From the NCBI RefSeq assembly GCF_020966755.1, contig NZ_JAJKFT010000002.1, positions 496,001 through 560,000 on the forward strand: a stretch of 64,000 bases of DNA, given 5' to 3'. Below, in pieces: positions 50,644 to 59,213 of this stretch; within the stretch, counting starts at the first letter, position 1; each line of letters begins with the position of its first letter. The DNA is from Blastopirellula sediminis. GTDB lineage: Bacteria; Planctomycetota; Planctomycetia; Pirellulales; Pirellulaceae. A program made the translations under genes and the position numbers. The notes beneath the pieces are model-generated. The model was given only the letters and a program-made list of their open reading frames with translations, was not told where the DNA came from and made no database searches.

Positions 50644-51273
50644 TCACCGCAAGACAGCGTCACGAAACTTCCGGGCGGCGGCAACGCCGGCCGCGATGTC
50701 CCAGCCTGGCGTCACGGCGGCAAGCAGTTCGCTGGTGATCTCTCCATCCGCGGCGACGAGCGCCGCCATCGCTTTCTCCGCCGGCGGCTCGCCGTTCAGA
50801 CCAGGCGCATCCGCCGCGTGATCGGCCAATTGCTGGAAGCCGTTGATGCTACAGCCGTCGAGCAGTCCGACCGATTCAAAGCCGTCCGATTTGTCGTAGG
50901 CGGAACGGCGCCAGCGGGTTCCATCCCAGCCATAGACGAAGCCAATGAAGTCGCCATAGGGCGCCGGATCCAAGTCGAATCCCCACCACTCGGGCGCGTC
51001 GGCCAAGAGATCGGTCTCCTCTTCGTCGAAGTAGGTCGCCGCATCCCGGAAGTAGGTTTCCGAGTATTCATGATCGTGACCAAACAAGATCGCTCGGCCC
51101 CCTTCGTGAAAACGAAGACAGGCCCAGTTGCCTCCGCCGTCATCAAAATACCACCGGTCCGGCTCCGCATACGCACTGTCGGTCCAGCCACGCGCCGCAC
51201 AAACGGCGGCAAACGCCGCCCAACCGCCACGAAGCTGGGCAGGACTTGGCAAATCGAGGTCGATCAAAGGCAA
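50644..51273 (-). CDS. Conserved hypothetical cytosolic protein
   Basis: 209 residues, no signal or membrane segment. Rich in Trp, Asp and Gly (DRWYFDDGGGNWACLRFHEGG, APEWWGFDLDPAPYGDFIGF). The N-terminal 60 residues (LRGGWAAFAAVCAARGW) look like a SMI1/KNR4- or SUKH-type fold, a class with many immunity proteins, but no toxin gene is adjacent. Flanked on both sides by palindromic repeats. I would not assign a function. Confidence 0.65.
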   Translation of the reverse strand: MPLIDLDLPSPAQLRGGWAAFAAVCAARGWTDSAYAEPDRWYFDDGGGNWACLRFHEGGRAILFGHDHEYSETYFRDAATYFDEEETDLLADAPEWWGFDLDPAPYGDFIGFVYGWDGTRWRRSAYDKSDGFESVGLLDGCSINGFQQLADHAADAPGLNGEPPAEKAMAALVAADGEITSELLAAVTPGWDIAAGVAAARKFRDAVLR

Positions 51274-51321
51274 CGGACAGCTCCCTATCTAAAAATGCGA
51301 TCGATCGAGGCGCGAAGTCTT

Positions 51322-51416
51322 GGTAGGTCAGGCCTTGGCCTGACGATGCCCTGTCGAACGAACTTTCCAATTGAATACCACAAAGTCCTTCACGTCAGGC
51401 CGAGGCCTGACCTACT
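51322..51416. repeat. Palindromic GGTCAGGCC repeat pair (copy 2)
   Basis: GTAGGTCAGGCCTTGGCCTG and the inverted GTCAGGCCGAGGCCTGACC flank about 45 nt; it ends at the stop codon of the next gene. Confidence 0.7.
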
Positions 51417-51882
51417 GGTCTATCTTGGGTTCTTCCATGGGAAATTCCGTGGGCTCATCCCAAACGGGACGCCACGCCCCAACGTAGGTGCTGCCATAAG
51501 GGCTGATCTCGGCCAGTCGGTCCCAAAACCATTCGACCTTCTCCACGGAATTGGGCTCCGCATCTTTCGCCGCGACATCCTGGTAGAGACGATCCATCTC
51601 TTCGTTGGAGACCTGATCGACGGTCGTGCAGATATTCCCCAGAGCGGTAGTCATCATCCCGCAGTTATTGCGCCAGATGTCGGGATCGACATCGGCTGGC
51701 GGAGGCGACTCCCAAGTAGCGATAACATCGCGAATTCGAATATGCGTATTGAGAAAGCGGCGGTGCTGGTAGATGCCGTCCCCAAGCGGCGAAGTGGCGA
51801 CCAGCCCCGCAATCAAGAGCCCCACGACGAGGACGTAAACGCCGATTCGAACCGTCTTTCGAATTGGAGAAGAATTTGTCAT
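51412..51882 (-). CDS. Small membrane-anchored protein
   Basis: 156 residues with one N-terminal transmembrane helix (VYVLVVGLLIAGLVATSPL). The outside part has IWRNNCGMMTTALGNICTT with two Cys and an acidic end. No family recognised. It sits between two palindromic repeat blocks. Confidence 0.6.
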   Translation of the reverse strand: MTNSSPIRKTVRIGVYVLVVGLLIAGLVATSPLGDGIYQHRRFLNTHIRIRDVIATWESPPPADVDPDIWRNNCGMMTTALGNICTTVDQVSNEEMDRLYQDVAAKDAEPNSVEKVEWFWDRLAEISPYGSTYVGAWRPVWDEPTEFPMEEPKIDQ

Positions 51883-51898
51883 GAGAAATCCAGCCCTT

Positions 51899-51925
51899 CA
51901 CGTCAGGACAAGGTCTGACCTACCG
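51899..51925. repeat. Single palindromic GGTCAGGCC-type arm (copy 3)
   Basis: CGTCAGGACAAGGTCTGACC followed by TACC; a degenerate single arm of the family. Confidence 0.55.
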
Positions 51926-51936
51926 GAACACCGAAA

Positions 51937-52740
51937 CTACTCCGCCCCAGTCGCCGGTTTCACCGGTTCGAATTCGATCCAACCGCCGACGCGGCCGATT
52001 CCTTCGATCGTCTGCGGGACGACAATCTTACGGACGCGGGCTGAGCCGTTTACACCGCGGTAAATATCTCCCTCTTGGACGACCTTCGTCTGGGTCACTC
52101 CTTTGTTCGGGCCGTACGTCGGATATCGGAGCAGCTTCACTCGTTTTGGGTTGTCGGCGAACTCGAGGATCGAGACTTCGTCGTATTCGGTCCCTCCGCG
52201 CGGACTCTTCGCGTAACCTTTCGGCGGTTGATGAAACATCGTCGCATGTACGTCATGTTTCGCGATGACGCGCGAGCCGACCGATGGCGTCAACGCCTGA
52301 ACCGCTTTGTCATCGGTCGGCAATCGTTTCATCTGGAACTTTTCCCCTTGGAATTCGACCCGCAGCAGATGGTCGTAGTGAGGAATGACGTCCCCGGAAT
52401 GAACGCGAAAATCGGCGCCGTAAGAACTAAAGCGAAGATCCTGGGGGTCCCAATCCCTCGCCGAATGAAACAGCATTTCGAAGTAAGGCCCGTCTTCGTC
52501 CGCTTTCGCCGCCGAGATCTGTAGATTTTCCACGGGACGGTACCCGCCCGACAACAAGATCCCGCGCCCGTGCGTTTCAGCCCTGGTAAATTCGAGCGTC
52601 CGGGGATACTCGCCGGTACGACCGTATTCTTCCTCGCCAATATCGGACATCCAAGGATTCGGCGCCGCGACCAGCGGGCGCGGCGCGAGGAACGGGACCA
52701 AGCAGAAAAGGAGAAGAGACGCTCGCTTCAATACGTGCAT
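51937..52740 (-). CDS. Secreted hypothetical protein
   Basis: 267 residues. Signal peptide ASLLLFCLVPFLAPRPLVAAP. The mature sequence is beta-rich: GRGILLSGGYRPVENLQISA, VEFQGEKFQMKRLPT, IYRGVNGSARVRKIVVPQTI. No domain recognised. It is one of three adjacent secreted or membrane hypotheticals on this strand, which hints at a common envelope role. Confidence 0.65.
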   Translation of the reverse strand: MHVLKRASLLLFCLVPFLAPRPLVAAPNPWMSDIGEEEYGRTGEYPRTLEFTRAETHGRGILLSGGYRPVENLQISAAKADEDGPYFEMLFHSARDWDPQDLRFSSYGADFRVHSGDVIPHYDHLLRVEFQGEKFQMKRLPTDDKAVQALTPSVGSRVIAKHDVHATMFHQPPKGYAKSPRGGTEYDEVSILEFADNPKRVKLLRYPTYGPNKGVTQTKVVQEGDIYRGVNGSARVRKIVVPQTIEGIGRVGGWIEFEPVKPATGAE

Positions 52741-52850
52741 GCGGGAATTTCCTATCGCTAGAGTTTCGCGTTCGATCCTTCTTAGTATGAATCCGACAGA
52801 GACATGATATGTCCAAGTCGATAGGGATACTATATCTCGATTGAGGTCGA

Positions 52851-52942
52851 GGTAGGTCCGGTTCGGCCTGACGATTCCTGTCGAACGATCGAGTCAATTG
52901 TAAATCACAACGCCCTTCGCATCAGGCCGAGGCCTCACCTAT
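52851..52942. repeat. Palindromic GGTCAGGCC repeat pair (copy 4)
   Basis: Degenerate arms GTAGGTCCGGTTCGGCCTG and ATCAGGCCGAGGCCTCACC flank about 40 nt; the right arm runs into the end of the next gene. Confidence 0.6.
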
Positions 52943-53549
52943 CTCGGTTCGTGTCGGGCGCTGGCCCTTCGATAAGAGCAAACGTGTAAGACAGATACCA
53001 ACCGCTGTCAGCGGGACGTATCTCCGCAAACAGTTCCACATCGTCGGCGACTGCGGTCTTCAACGAGCGACGGACCCACAAATCGTGCAACGGTGGCGAT
53101 CGTTTCCACTCTTCTGTTTTCAGATACGCAGGATCGCCTGGCTTGCCCCCCAACTCCATCATGGTTGAATCGATGATCCCGACCGCTTCGACGAACGAGA
53201 CCGGTTGTTCGAGCGGCGTTACGACGACGCTAGTGATCTTGCCGTCCGATTGATCGAAAAACGTCGCGAGCGACTTTGTCTGCCACCGGCGTCCCTCCGA
53301 CATTTCAAGCGTGAGCGAAATTGGTTCGTCAATTCCGATAAAGTCGGTAGGTCCGCTTTCGCCGCGACGCATCCGCCATTGGACGCCTGTTACGTCCTCC
53401 ACCGCACCGCCAAGTTGTGCGGTGATCTCCCGTGGGTTCGAATCGGGCAGCGGGGCGCTGCAGCCTACCAAAACGGCAAGCAGCGACAGGCTCACGATGG
53501 AATAGGGACGTTGCGGGTGGATCGAGTCGCCAGGATTTGACATCGCCAA
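52935..53549 (-). CDS. Predicted lipoprotein of unknown function
   Basis: 204 residues with a lipoprotein signal (LSLLAVLVGC). The body is alpha/beta: WRMRRGESGPTDFIGIDEPI, SFVEAVGIIDSTMMELGGKP, WYLSYTFALIEGPAP. No domain recognised. Two ATG codons in the first three positions make the exact start uncertain. Confidence 0.65.
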   Translation of the reverse strand: MAMSNPGDSIHPQRPYSIVSLSLLAVLVGCSAPLPDSNPREITAQLGGAVEDVTGVQWRMRRGESGPTDFIGIDEPISLTLEMSEGRRWQTKSLATFFDQSDGKITSVVVTPLEQPVSFVEAVGIIDSTMMELGGKPGDPAYLKTEEWKRSPPLHDLWVRRSLKTAVADDVELFAEIRPADSGWYLSYTFALIEGPAPDTNRDR

Positions 53550-54114
53550 TCAGCCTTCCATTAGGAGTCGATATCACGCATCTACCGATAACCGTGAACG
53601 TTTTGAACGGGTAACGCCCAGCCTCGTGGAAAGCGGGAACCGCGAAAGAGATCCGTACGGTCGAAACCATCGTTCTCTGTTGACAAAGCGCACGGAGTTG
53701 TGGTCGATTTCGCGTGACGCGGCGGATCTTGCACCGCGCTGGTTGGCGATCAGGGAGCCAGGCGATATGTGGCCGGGTCCAGTGGAAAAATGATGCGGTC
53801 CAGTCCACTCCACGAAAAAAAAATCACGCAGCGGTCCAGTCCAGTCCGTCCGATCGGAACGGTCTGATGCATTTCCAATTCCGCTTTAGGTCGCCCCTTC
53901 ACGGCTTTCGTTCGTACTCGGCCGATCTCACCCAGGGCTGCGTCGCCGTTGGCGACTTACCCTGGGCTACTGTAGCGCCGCCCCGTTGGGGCTCAAAAAA
54001 AATGTTGCGGTCCAGTCCACGGTTGGTTTGGGTGCAAATGAAAAAGTGTTTGCCCAGGGTTGGCGTTTCATGCGGCGGAAAAAAATCGAATTGGTCCAGT
54101 CCAGTCCCCAAGAC

Positions 54115-54160
54115 ATGCTCTTCCCACGAAGACGTGGTAAGAGCATGGCGCCGGGGAATT
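54115..54160. repeat. GCCACGTC-family palindrome, single copy
   Basis: CTCTTCCCACGAAGACGTGG then TAAGAGCATGGCGCC; arms GCTCTT...AAGAGC pair, with an inner CCACG-AAGA-CGTGG hairpin. Related to the pairs at 36.7 and 55.7 kb. Confidence 0.6.
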
Positions 54161-54250
54161 TTTCTTCCGTCTTTACCGTGTTCCTCCGTTGTTCCGACCG
54201 CGACTTCCGTGTTCCATTCTTACTCTTCCCAAACCGCCGCAATTTGCCCT

Positions 54251-54275
54251 GTAACATCAGCCGCCGTTTCTCGCT
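54251..54275 (+). promoter_or_regulatory. Shared promoter element P4 (GTAACA-N15-CGCT)
   Basis: GTAACA at 54251-54256 and CGCT at 54272-54275 with a 15-nt spacer, followed by GAGCTTAGTA; 53 nt before the protease start. Confidence 0.68.
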
Positions 54276-54328
54276 GAGCTTAGTAACCAGGCACGTCGCC
54301 TGACGGACGTTCTTTAACCAAAGCGGAA

Positions 54329-55525
54329 ATGGGGAAAATGATGAAAACCTTTACCAAAACATGGTTTATGGCCGCTGCGGTGGCCCTGATGACTTTCAGC
54401 AGCATGGTTTCGGTCAGCCGGGCCGATAGCTCGGTTTATGAGAAAACGCTGAAATCGACCGCCTGGGTGCTGGCCAAGACCGGCGGAGAAACCTCGAGCG
54501 GGACCGGCGTGCTGGTCGACGCCGAGAAGAAGCTGCTGGTAACCAACTATCACGTCGTCGGCGATGCCCGGGCGGCGGTGGTCTTCTTCGCCGACCTGAC
54601 CGACGGCAAGCCGGAAGTTGAGCGTTCGCACTACCTTACGAACGTCAAAAAGCTGGGGATTCGGGGCCGCGTGATCGCGGTCGATCGCAAGCGTGACCTC
54701 GCCCTGGTCGAGCTCGACAAGCTGCCAACCGGCGTGACGGCGATTCCGCTGTCGGCCACCGGCGTTGGACCTGGCGAAGACGTCCAGTCGATCGGTAACC
54801 CTGGTTCGACCGACGCTTTGTGGGTCTACACCTCGGGTACGGTCCGCTCGGTCTACCAAAAGCAGTTCCGCACCGGGGCTGGCGAACATGACTTCAAAGT
54901 GGTCGAAACCCAATCGCCGATCAACTCGGGCGACAGCGGCGGCCCGGTCGTGAACAACCAAGGGGAACTGGTCGCGATCTCGCAAGCGATTGCTCCGAAG
55001 GCTCGCCTGGTCAGCTACAGCGTCGACGTTTCGGAAGTGAAGGATTTCCTGAGCGGTTCGTGGAAACTGGCCCCGATCCCGGCCGACAAGCTGCTGGAAG
55101 AGGCCGAATTGAAGTTCACCACCCACGAAAGCGGGCACTACGAAGTGAAGTTCGAGGAAAAGGAATATGGCAACCAATCGGTCTTTTTGACCAAGGATAC
55201 CGAGTACTACGAACGAGCCGACATCCGCAAAGTCTGGGCCCTGGCCGCCAAGCTGGACAAGGCGCCGAGCATCGAAACGACGCTGAAACTGCTCGGCCAG
55301 AACGGGCAAACCAAGATCGGCGCCTGGTCGATTGAACGGACCCAGACCGGCGAATACCTGGTGATTTACGCGGTGAAAATCGACGCGACGGCCGCCCCTG
55401 ACGCGGTGAAGAGCACGATGCAGTACGTCGCCAAGCTGACCAACGTGTCGAAAAAGGATCTGGAGCCGAAAGAATCGATCCAGAACGCGTCGCAGACCCT
55501 CGATTCGTGGCTCTCGACCAAGTAG
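54329..55525 (+). CDS. Exported trypsin-like serine protease
   Basis: 398 residues with a signal peptide (WFMAAAVALMTFSSMVSVSRAD). The HtrA/trypsin-like catalytic triad is His in LLVTNYHVVGDA, Asp in KRDLALVELD and Ser in NSGDSGGPVVNNQ. There is no PDZ domain; the C-terminal 180 residues (after AIAPKARLVSYSVDVSEVKDFL) are a separate alpha/beta module of unknown role. Starts at 54329, 54338 or 54341 are all possible. It carries promoter element P4 and ends in a terminator. Envelope stress protease is a likely role; inference. Confidence 0.88.
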   Translation: MGKMMKTFTKTWFMAAAVALMTFSSMVSVSRADSSVYEKTLKSTAWVLAKTGGETSSGTGVLVDAEKKLLVTNYHVVGDARAAVVFFADLTDGKPEVERSHYLTNVKKLGIRGRVIAVDRKRDLALVELDKLPTGVTAIPLSATGVGPGEDVQSIGNPGSTDALWVYTSGTVRSVYQKQFRTGAGEHDFKVVETQSPINSGDSGGPVVNNQGELVAISQAIAPKARLVSYSVDVSEVKDFLSGSWKLAPIPADKLLEEAELKFTTHESGHYEVKFEEKEYGNQSVFLTKDTEYYERADIRKVWALAAKLDKAPSIETTLKLLGQNGQTKIGAWSIERTQTGEYLVIYAVKIDATAAPDAVKSTMQYVAKLTNVSKKDLEPKESIQNASQTLDSWLSTK

Positions 55526-55570
55526 CAGATCGCGGCGTCGCGACGTCCGCGCGACGACCCATTTCCGCGC

Positions 55571-55610
55571 AGCGGCTGCGTTCACCTCGGAGGGGAACGC
55601 AGCCGCTTTT
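55571..55610 (+). terminator. Rho-independent terminator after the protease gene
   Basis: AGCGGCTGCGTTC and GAACGCAGCCGCT form a perfect 13-bp stem followed by TTTT. Confidence 0.88.
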
Positions 55611-55640
55611 GTCGGTTCGAAACGGAGTGTCGCGGGATGG

Positions 55641-55796
55641 GTGCCGTTGCCACGTCTTCGTGGCAATGAATGCGTTCAGCACCAGAACTAAGACGTGGAA
55701 CAATGAAGCTGCATTCACTCCAACCTCCCAAGAAGAAGGAAGTTAGGTCGATTTTTCCCACCACCCTCATTGCCACGAAGACGTGGCAACGGCACC
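55641..55796. repeat. Inverted pair of palindromic GCCACGTC repeats
   Basis: GTGCCGTTGCCACGTCTTCG at 55641 and its inverted copy ending GTGGCAACGGCACC at 55796, about 95 nt apart. Same family and spacing as the pair at 36657-36811. No gene lies inside. Confidence 0.7.
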
Positions 55797-55855
55797 CCAA
55801 AGGATTCGCCTCCTAAGCATTTTTGCGGCGGGAAAAGATTTCTCGAAAAGGGTCT

Positions 55856-55880
55856 GTAACAAATCGGCAGGGTTCTCGCT
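55856..55880 (+). promoter_or_regulatory. Shared promoter element P5 (GTAACA-N15-CGCT)
   Basis: GTAACA at 55856-55861 and CGCT at 55877-55880, 15-nt spacer, followed by GAGCATGGTA; 72 nt before the ATG at 55953. The spacer start AATCGGC matches that of P2. Confidence 0.68.
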
Positions 55881-55952
55881 GAGCATGGTAGAGAGGCAGT
55901 CAACGCCTCCCAAACTCAACGCAAAAACAACCTACCCTCACGGAGAATACCC

Positions 55953-56771
55953 ATGACCACCACGACCAAAAACATCGTTACCTTGATCGCTGTCGCCGCC
56001 ATCGTCGTCGCTTTTTCGACGCAATCCGAAGCCGGATGTCACGGCCACGGCGGGGGCCACGGAGGCTTCTCGGTTTCGATCCATCGCCCGAGCTACAACA
56101 GCTATCAACCCCGTTACCAACCGACTTACCGTCAGCCGACCTATAGCCAACCGAACTACGTGAACACGCCGCCGAACTCGATTCCGCCGCAACAGTTCCC
56201 GCAACAACAATTCCCGCAGCAAGGACAGCCGTTCGCCCAAGGCCAGCCGCAACAGCAGGGACAGCCGTTCGCCCAAGGTCAACCGCAACAGCAAGGTCAG
56301 CCGTTCGCCCAAGGTCAACCGCAACAGCAGCAGCGAATCGCTCAGCAACAGCAAGCTCCGCAGCAGCGTCAGGCCGCCACGCCGCAGACGCAAGCTCCGG
56401 CGAGTGCTGAGACCTCGGCCTTGGAAGCGCTCGGCGGTTTCGCTCCGCCGCAATCGGAAGAGACGACTCCGGTCGCGACGAACAGCGAATTGCCGACCCA
56501 CGTCGGTCGCTGGTCGGCGACGCTCTCCAACGGGGCTCGCATCCAACTTGACCTGAACGACAACGGCAGCTTCACCTGGTCGGCCATCAACAAAGACGGC
56601 AAGGCCAGCAGCTTCGAGGGAAGCTACCAAGTCAACAGCGGCTCGCTCACCTTGATCCGCTCCGACAACAACCAAAGCCTGGCCGGTTCGCTCGAAACCA
56701 GCGGCAGCAACGCCTTCAGCTTCAAACTGGCCGATCAAAAGGCCGCGAAGTTGGAATTCGTCCGAGCCTAA
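55953..56771 (+). CDS. Secreted Gln/Pro-rich repeat protein with C-terminal beta domain
   Basis: 272 residues. Signal peptide IVTLIAVAAIVVAFSTQSEAG, then a His/Gly-rich stretch (CHGHGGGHGG) that could bind metal, a Tyr/Pro region, three copies of the 12-residue repeat GQPFAQGQPQQQ (about residues 90-128), and a C-terminal beta domain (HVGRWSATLSNGARIQLDL to AAKLEFVRA) that resembles the end of the protein at 40817-41734. The gene has promoter element P5. Probably a cell-surface or matrix component; inference. Confidence 0.8.
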   Translation: MTTTTKNIVTLIAVAAIVVAFSTQSEAGCHGHGGGHGGFSVSIHRPSYNSYQPRYQPTYRQPTYSQPNYVNTPPNSIPPQQFPQQQFPQQGQPFAQGQPQQQGQPFAQGQPQQQGQPFAQGQPQQQQRIAQQQQAPQQRQAATPQTQAPASAETSALEALGGFAPPQSEETTPVATNSELPTHVGRWSATLSNGARIQLDLNDNGSFTWSAINKDGKASSFEGSYQVNSGSLTLIRSDNNQSLAGSLETSGSNAFSFKLADQKAAKLEFVRA

Positions 56772-56798
56772 GAGTTGCGAGACAAGATTAACGATCAA

Positions 56799-56832
56799 CG
56801 CACCTTGCCCCAGCGGCAAGGTGCGTTCGTTT
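56799..56832 (+). terminator. Rho-independent terminator
   Basis: CGCACCTTGCC pairs with GGCAAGGTGCG (11 bp, 5-nt loop), followed by a T-rich stretch. Confidence 0.8.
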
Positions 56833-57140
56833 CGTTATAGCACCATCAAGATTCGATAAATTCCCTTCGTCGTGATGAATTTCAATCGCCTCGCTGGTGG
56901 AGGACGATCCATGCGACAACGCTCGAAGCCGTAGTCTTTTTCGTCAGTGGCATCGGGAATCGCAGATGCAGTACTGACAACACGCGATGTCTCAAACATT
57001 GGCGCCGAATAGATCGATCACATTCTGCATAGTTTCCATGCGTTTACAATTTTGCAACTCTACTTACTTCAATCGACTACTAGAACCTTTATAATTGCTG
57101 GGCATGTCGGCATACGATTCCGAGATGAGGGACGTTCTCA
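56833..57140. other. Intergenic region before the protease/MBL cassette
   Basis: 308 nt of AT-richer sequence without a gene. A TATAAT at 57090-57095 is a candidate -10 box 46 nt before the next ATG. Marks the left edge of the AT-rich cassette. Confidence 0.4.
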
Positions 57141-59213
57141 ATGGCTTCAAAAACTCCTCGATTGGGCGTCGGTTTTCGCAAAATAGATCCGAAGCTGCGA
57201 ATGGTGGCGAACGGCAGTGCGGAAGTAAATGAGATGCGATCCGATTTTAGCCCCGCTGTGCAGATGGCTCCGTCGTACGCGATAAGTACCGTTTCGCCTC
57301 CTAGCCAACTGATGATCCAGATGGCGACCACGCCTCCTCCCGTATCTGCAAAAGCAAGGCGGGGATCGTTAAAAGAGTTGTCGGACGAAGTACACGTAAG
57401 CGTTTTTGTCGAGCGAGATAGCGCTCGTGGTGGAGAAGTCAGCGTAAAGTCAATTTCCGGAATCACATCGAAGCAAGTGACGGCGGAACGCGGCCGATTG
57501 GCGACGCTCGAAGTCGCAGTATCTGATCTGCCAAACATCGCCGCTCAAAACGCGGTCGTTCGCATAGAAATGGGCGAAACGCTCAAGCATCCGCGGCCCA
57601 GCGTTTCGCTGGGGAAAGTCTCCGCTCCGGCAAAGACGCTGCGGCGCTTTGGCGCAGATGGGGGCAAGAACGTACTGATTGGAATTATTGACGTCGAAGG
57701 TTTCGACTTCGCACATCCCGACTTCCTCGATGACTCGGGCAAAACGCGCTTTATCAGCATCTGGGATCAAGGGGGAACAACGCGTCCAAGTCCCGCCGAC
57801 TTCTCATTTGGCTCGGAAATAACGAAAAGCAACATGGACGCGGCGATTGCGGCAAGCCCGAGCCAAGGCCTTGCTCCGCAAATACTTGAGCCGCAGTCCT
57901 CCATGCAACATGGATCGCACGGTACGCATGTCGCCAGCATCGCCGCAGGCAACCGAGGCGTTTGCCGTAACGCCTATCTTGCGGGAGTGTTGATTGACCT
58001 CCCTCGCGAAGATTTGGATCGGCGACGCTCATTTTACGATTCGACGCGTATTGCCCACGCCGTCGAATATCTCCTGAGCGTTGGAGAAAAGATTCGACAG
58101 GAACAGAATCTCGACTCATTGCCGATTTCCATCAACATCAGCCTGGGCACCAATGGACATGCACACGATGGAAGCAGCGCTGTTAGTCGCTGGCTGGAAC
58201 ATGTCCTAACGACGCCGGGAAAATCGATTACGGTTGCGGCGGGGAACGCTGGACAGGAAGCGGCGGAAAGCGCCGATGACATTGGATTCATCATGGGCCG
58301 AATTCATACAAGCGGTCAAATCGCGGCGCGGGGCCTCGTCAATGACATCAACTGGGTTGTTGTCGGTAATGGCGCAGTCGACGTCTCGGAAAATGAGCTC
58401 GAGATCTGGTATAGCGCAGCCGATCGATTTGCCGTTTCAATTAAGCCTCCCGGAGGAGACTGGATTGGCCCGATTCAGCCGGGTCAATTCGTAGAAAACC
58501 GCCAGCTAACCGATAAGAGCTTCTTGAGCGTTTACAACGAAATCTATCATCCCGCGAACGGCGCCAACTATATTGGCGTATTTTTGTCTCCATTTTTGTC
58601 AAGCGCCCAGGTTGTTGGAGTCACCCCCGGCGAATGGCAAGTTCGCTTGCATGGAATTGACGTTCGAGACGGTCGATATCATGGCTGGATCGAACGCGAC
58701 GATCCTGTGGAGTTGGGTCCGCTCGGCCAAGCGTCAGCTTGGCGTTTTCCTTCGTTCTTTGCGGAATCTTCCAATGTCGACAATTCCTCCGTCAGTTCGC
58801 TCGGGTGCGGCGAGCAGGTTCTGTCGATTGCCAATCTTGACGAACGCCGTCAACGAATCAACATTTCCAGCAGTCAAGGACCAACGCGCGACAACCGGCC
58901 GAAACCGGATCTTGCGGCGCCCGGCACAGACATCGTCGCTGCCCTTGGATTTAATTTCGAGGACGACGAACAGTGGATCAGCATGACCGGCACTAGCATG
59001 GCGAGTCCTTACGCTTGCGGCGTAGCGGGATTGATGCTGGCGGAAAATCCCCGTCTAACCGCCTCCCAAATTCGCGGCATCCTGCAGCGCACCGCCCGCC
59101 CACTCCCTAATGCAGACTTCAGTTGGAAAAACGACGCCGGTTACGGCGTGATTGACCCAGAGGCTTGTTTGGCGGAAGTCCGACAACTCAGCCGGGTGGA
59201 GGACGTAACGTGA
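57141..59213 (+). CDS. S8 (subtilisin-like) serine peptidase, cytosolic
   Basis: 690 residues, no signal peptide. The triad is complete: Asp184 in GIIDVEGFDFAHPDF, His260 in HGSHGTHVASIAAG, oxyanion Asn369 in VAAGNAG, and Ser619 in MTGTSMASPYACG. The first 170 residues are an extra domain with a possible prodomain or sensor role. A large insert (380-560) contains a beta-rich domain. The gene overlaps the next by 4 nt. Cytosolic subtilases with an adjacent metallo-beta-lactamase-fold partner are candidates for bacterial conflict systems. The AT-richer composition than its neighbours suggests transfer. Confidence 0.9.
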   Translation: MASKTPRLGVGFRKIDPKLRMVANGSAEVNEMRSDFSPAVQMAPSYAISTVSPPSQLMIQMATTPPPVSAKARRGSLKELSDEVHVSVFVERDSARGGEVSVKSISGITSKQVTAERGRLATLEVAVSDLPNIAAQNAVVRIEMGETLKHPRPSVSLGKVSAPAKTLRRFGADGGKNVLIGIIDVEGFDFAHPDFLDDSGKTRFISIWDQGGTTRPSPADFSFGSEITKSNMDAAIAASPSQGLAPQILEPQSSMQHGSHGTHVASIAAGNRGVCRNAYLAGVLIDLPREDLDRRRSFYDSTRIAHAVEYLLSVGEKIRQEQNLDSLPISINISLGTNGHAHDGSSAVSRWLEHVLTTPGKSITVAAGNAGQEAAESADDIGFIMGRIHTSGQIAARGLVNDINWVVVGNGAVDVSENELEIWYSAADRFAVSIKPPGGDWIGPIQPGQFVENRQLTDKSFLSVYNEIYHPANGANYIGVFLSPFLSSAQVVGVTPGEWQVRLHGIDVRDGRYHGWIERDDPVELGPLGQASAWRFPSFFAESSNVDNSSVSSLGCGEQVLSIANLDERRQRINISSSQGPTRDNRPKPDLAAPGTDIVAALGFNFEDDEQWISMTGTSMASPYACGVAGLMLAENPRLTASQIRGILQRTARPLPNADFSWKNDAGYGVIDPEACLAEVRQLSRVEDVT

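Larger units (their letters stand above)
53550..54328. other. Gene-free region with GGTCCAGTCC repeats
   Basis: 779 nt with no credible gene. At least five copies of GGTCCAGTCC or GGTCCAGTGG occur between 53770 and 54110, next to A-runs (AAAAAAAAATCACG, AAAAAAAATGTTGC). A GCCACGTC-type palindrome lies at 54115-54160. The right end holds promoter element P4. Decayed sequence or a repeat nest. Confidence 0.5.

Noticed and set aside
54314-55666. 450-codon frame antisense to the trypsin-like protease
   Set aside because: Shadow frame; the sense strand has the complete catalytic triad.
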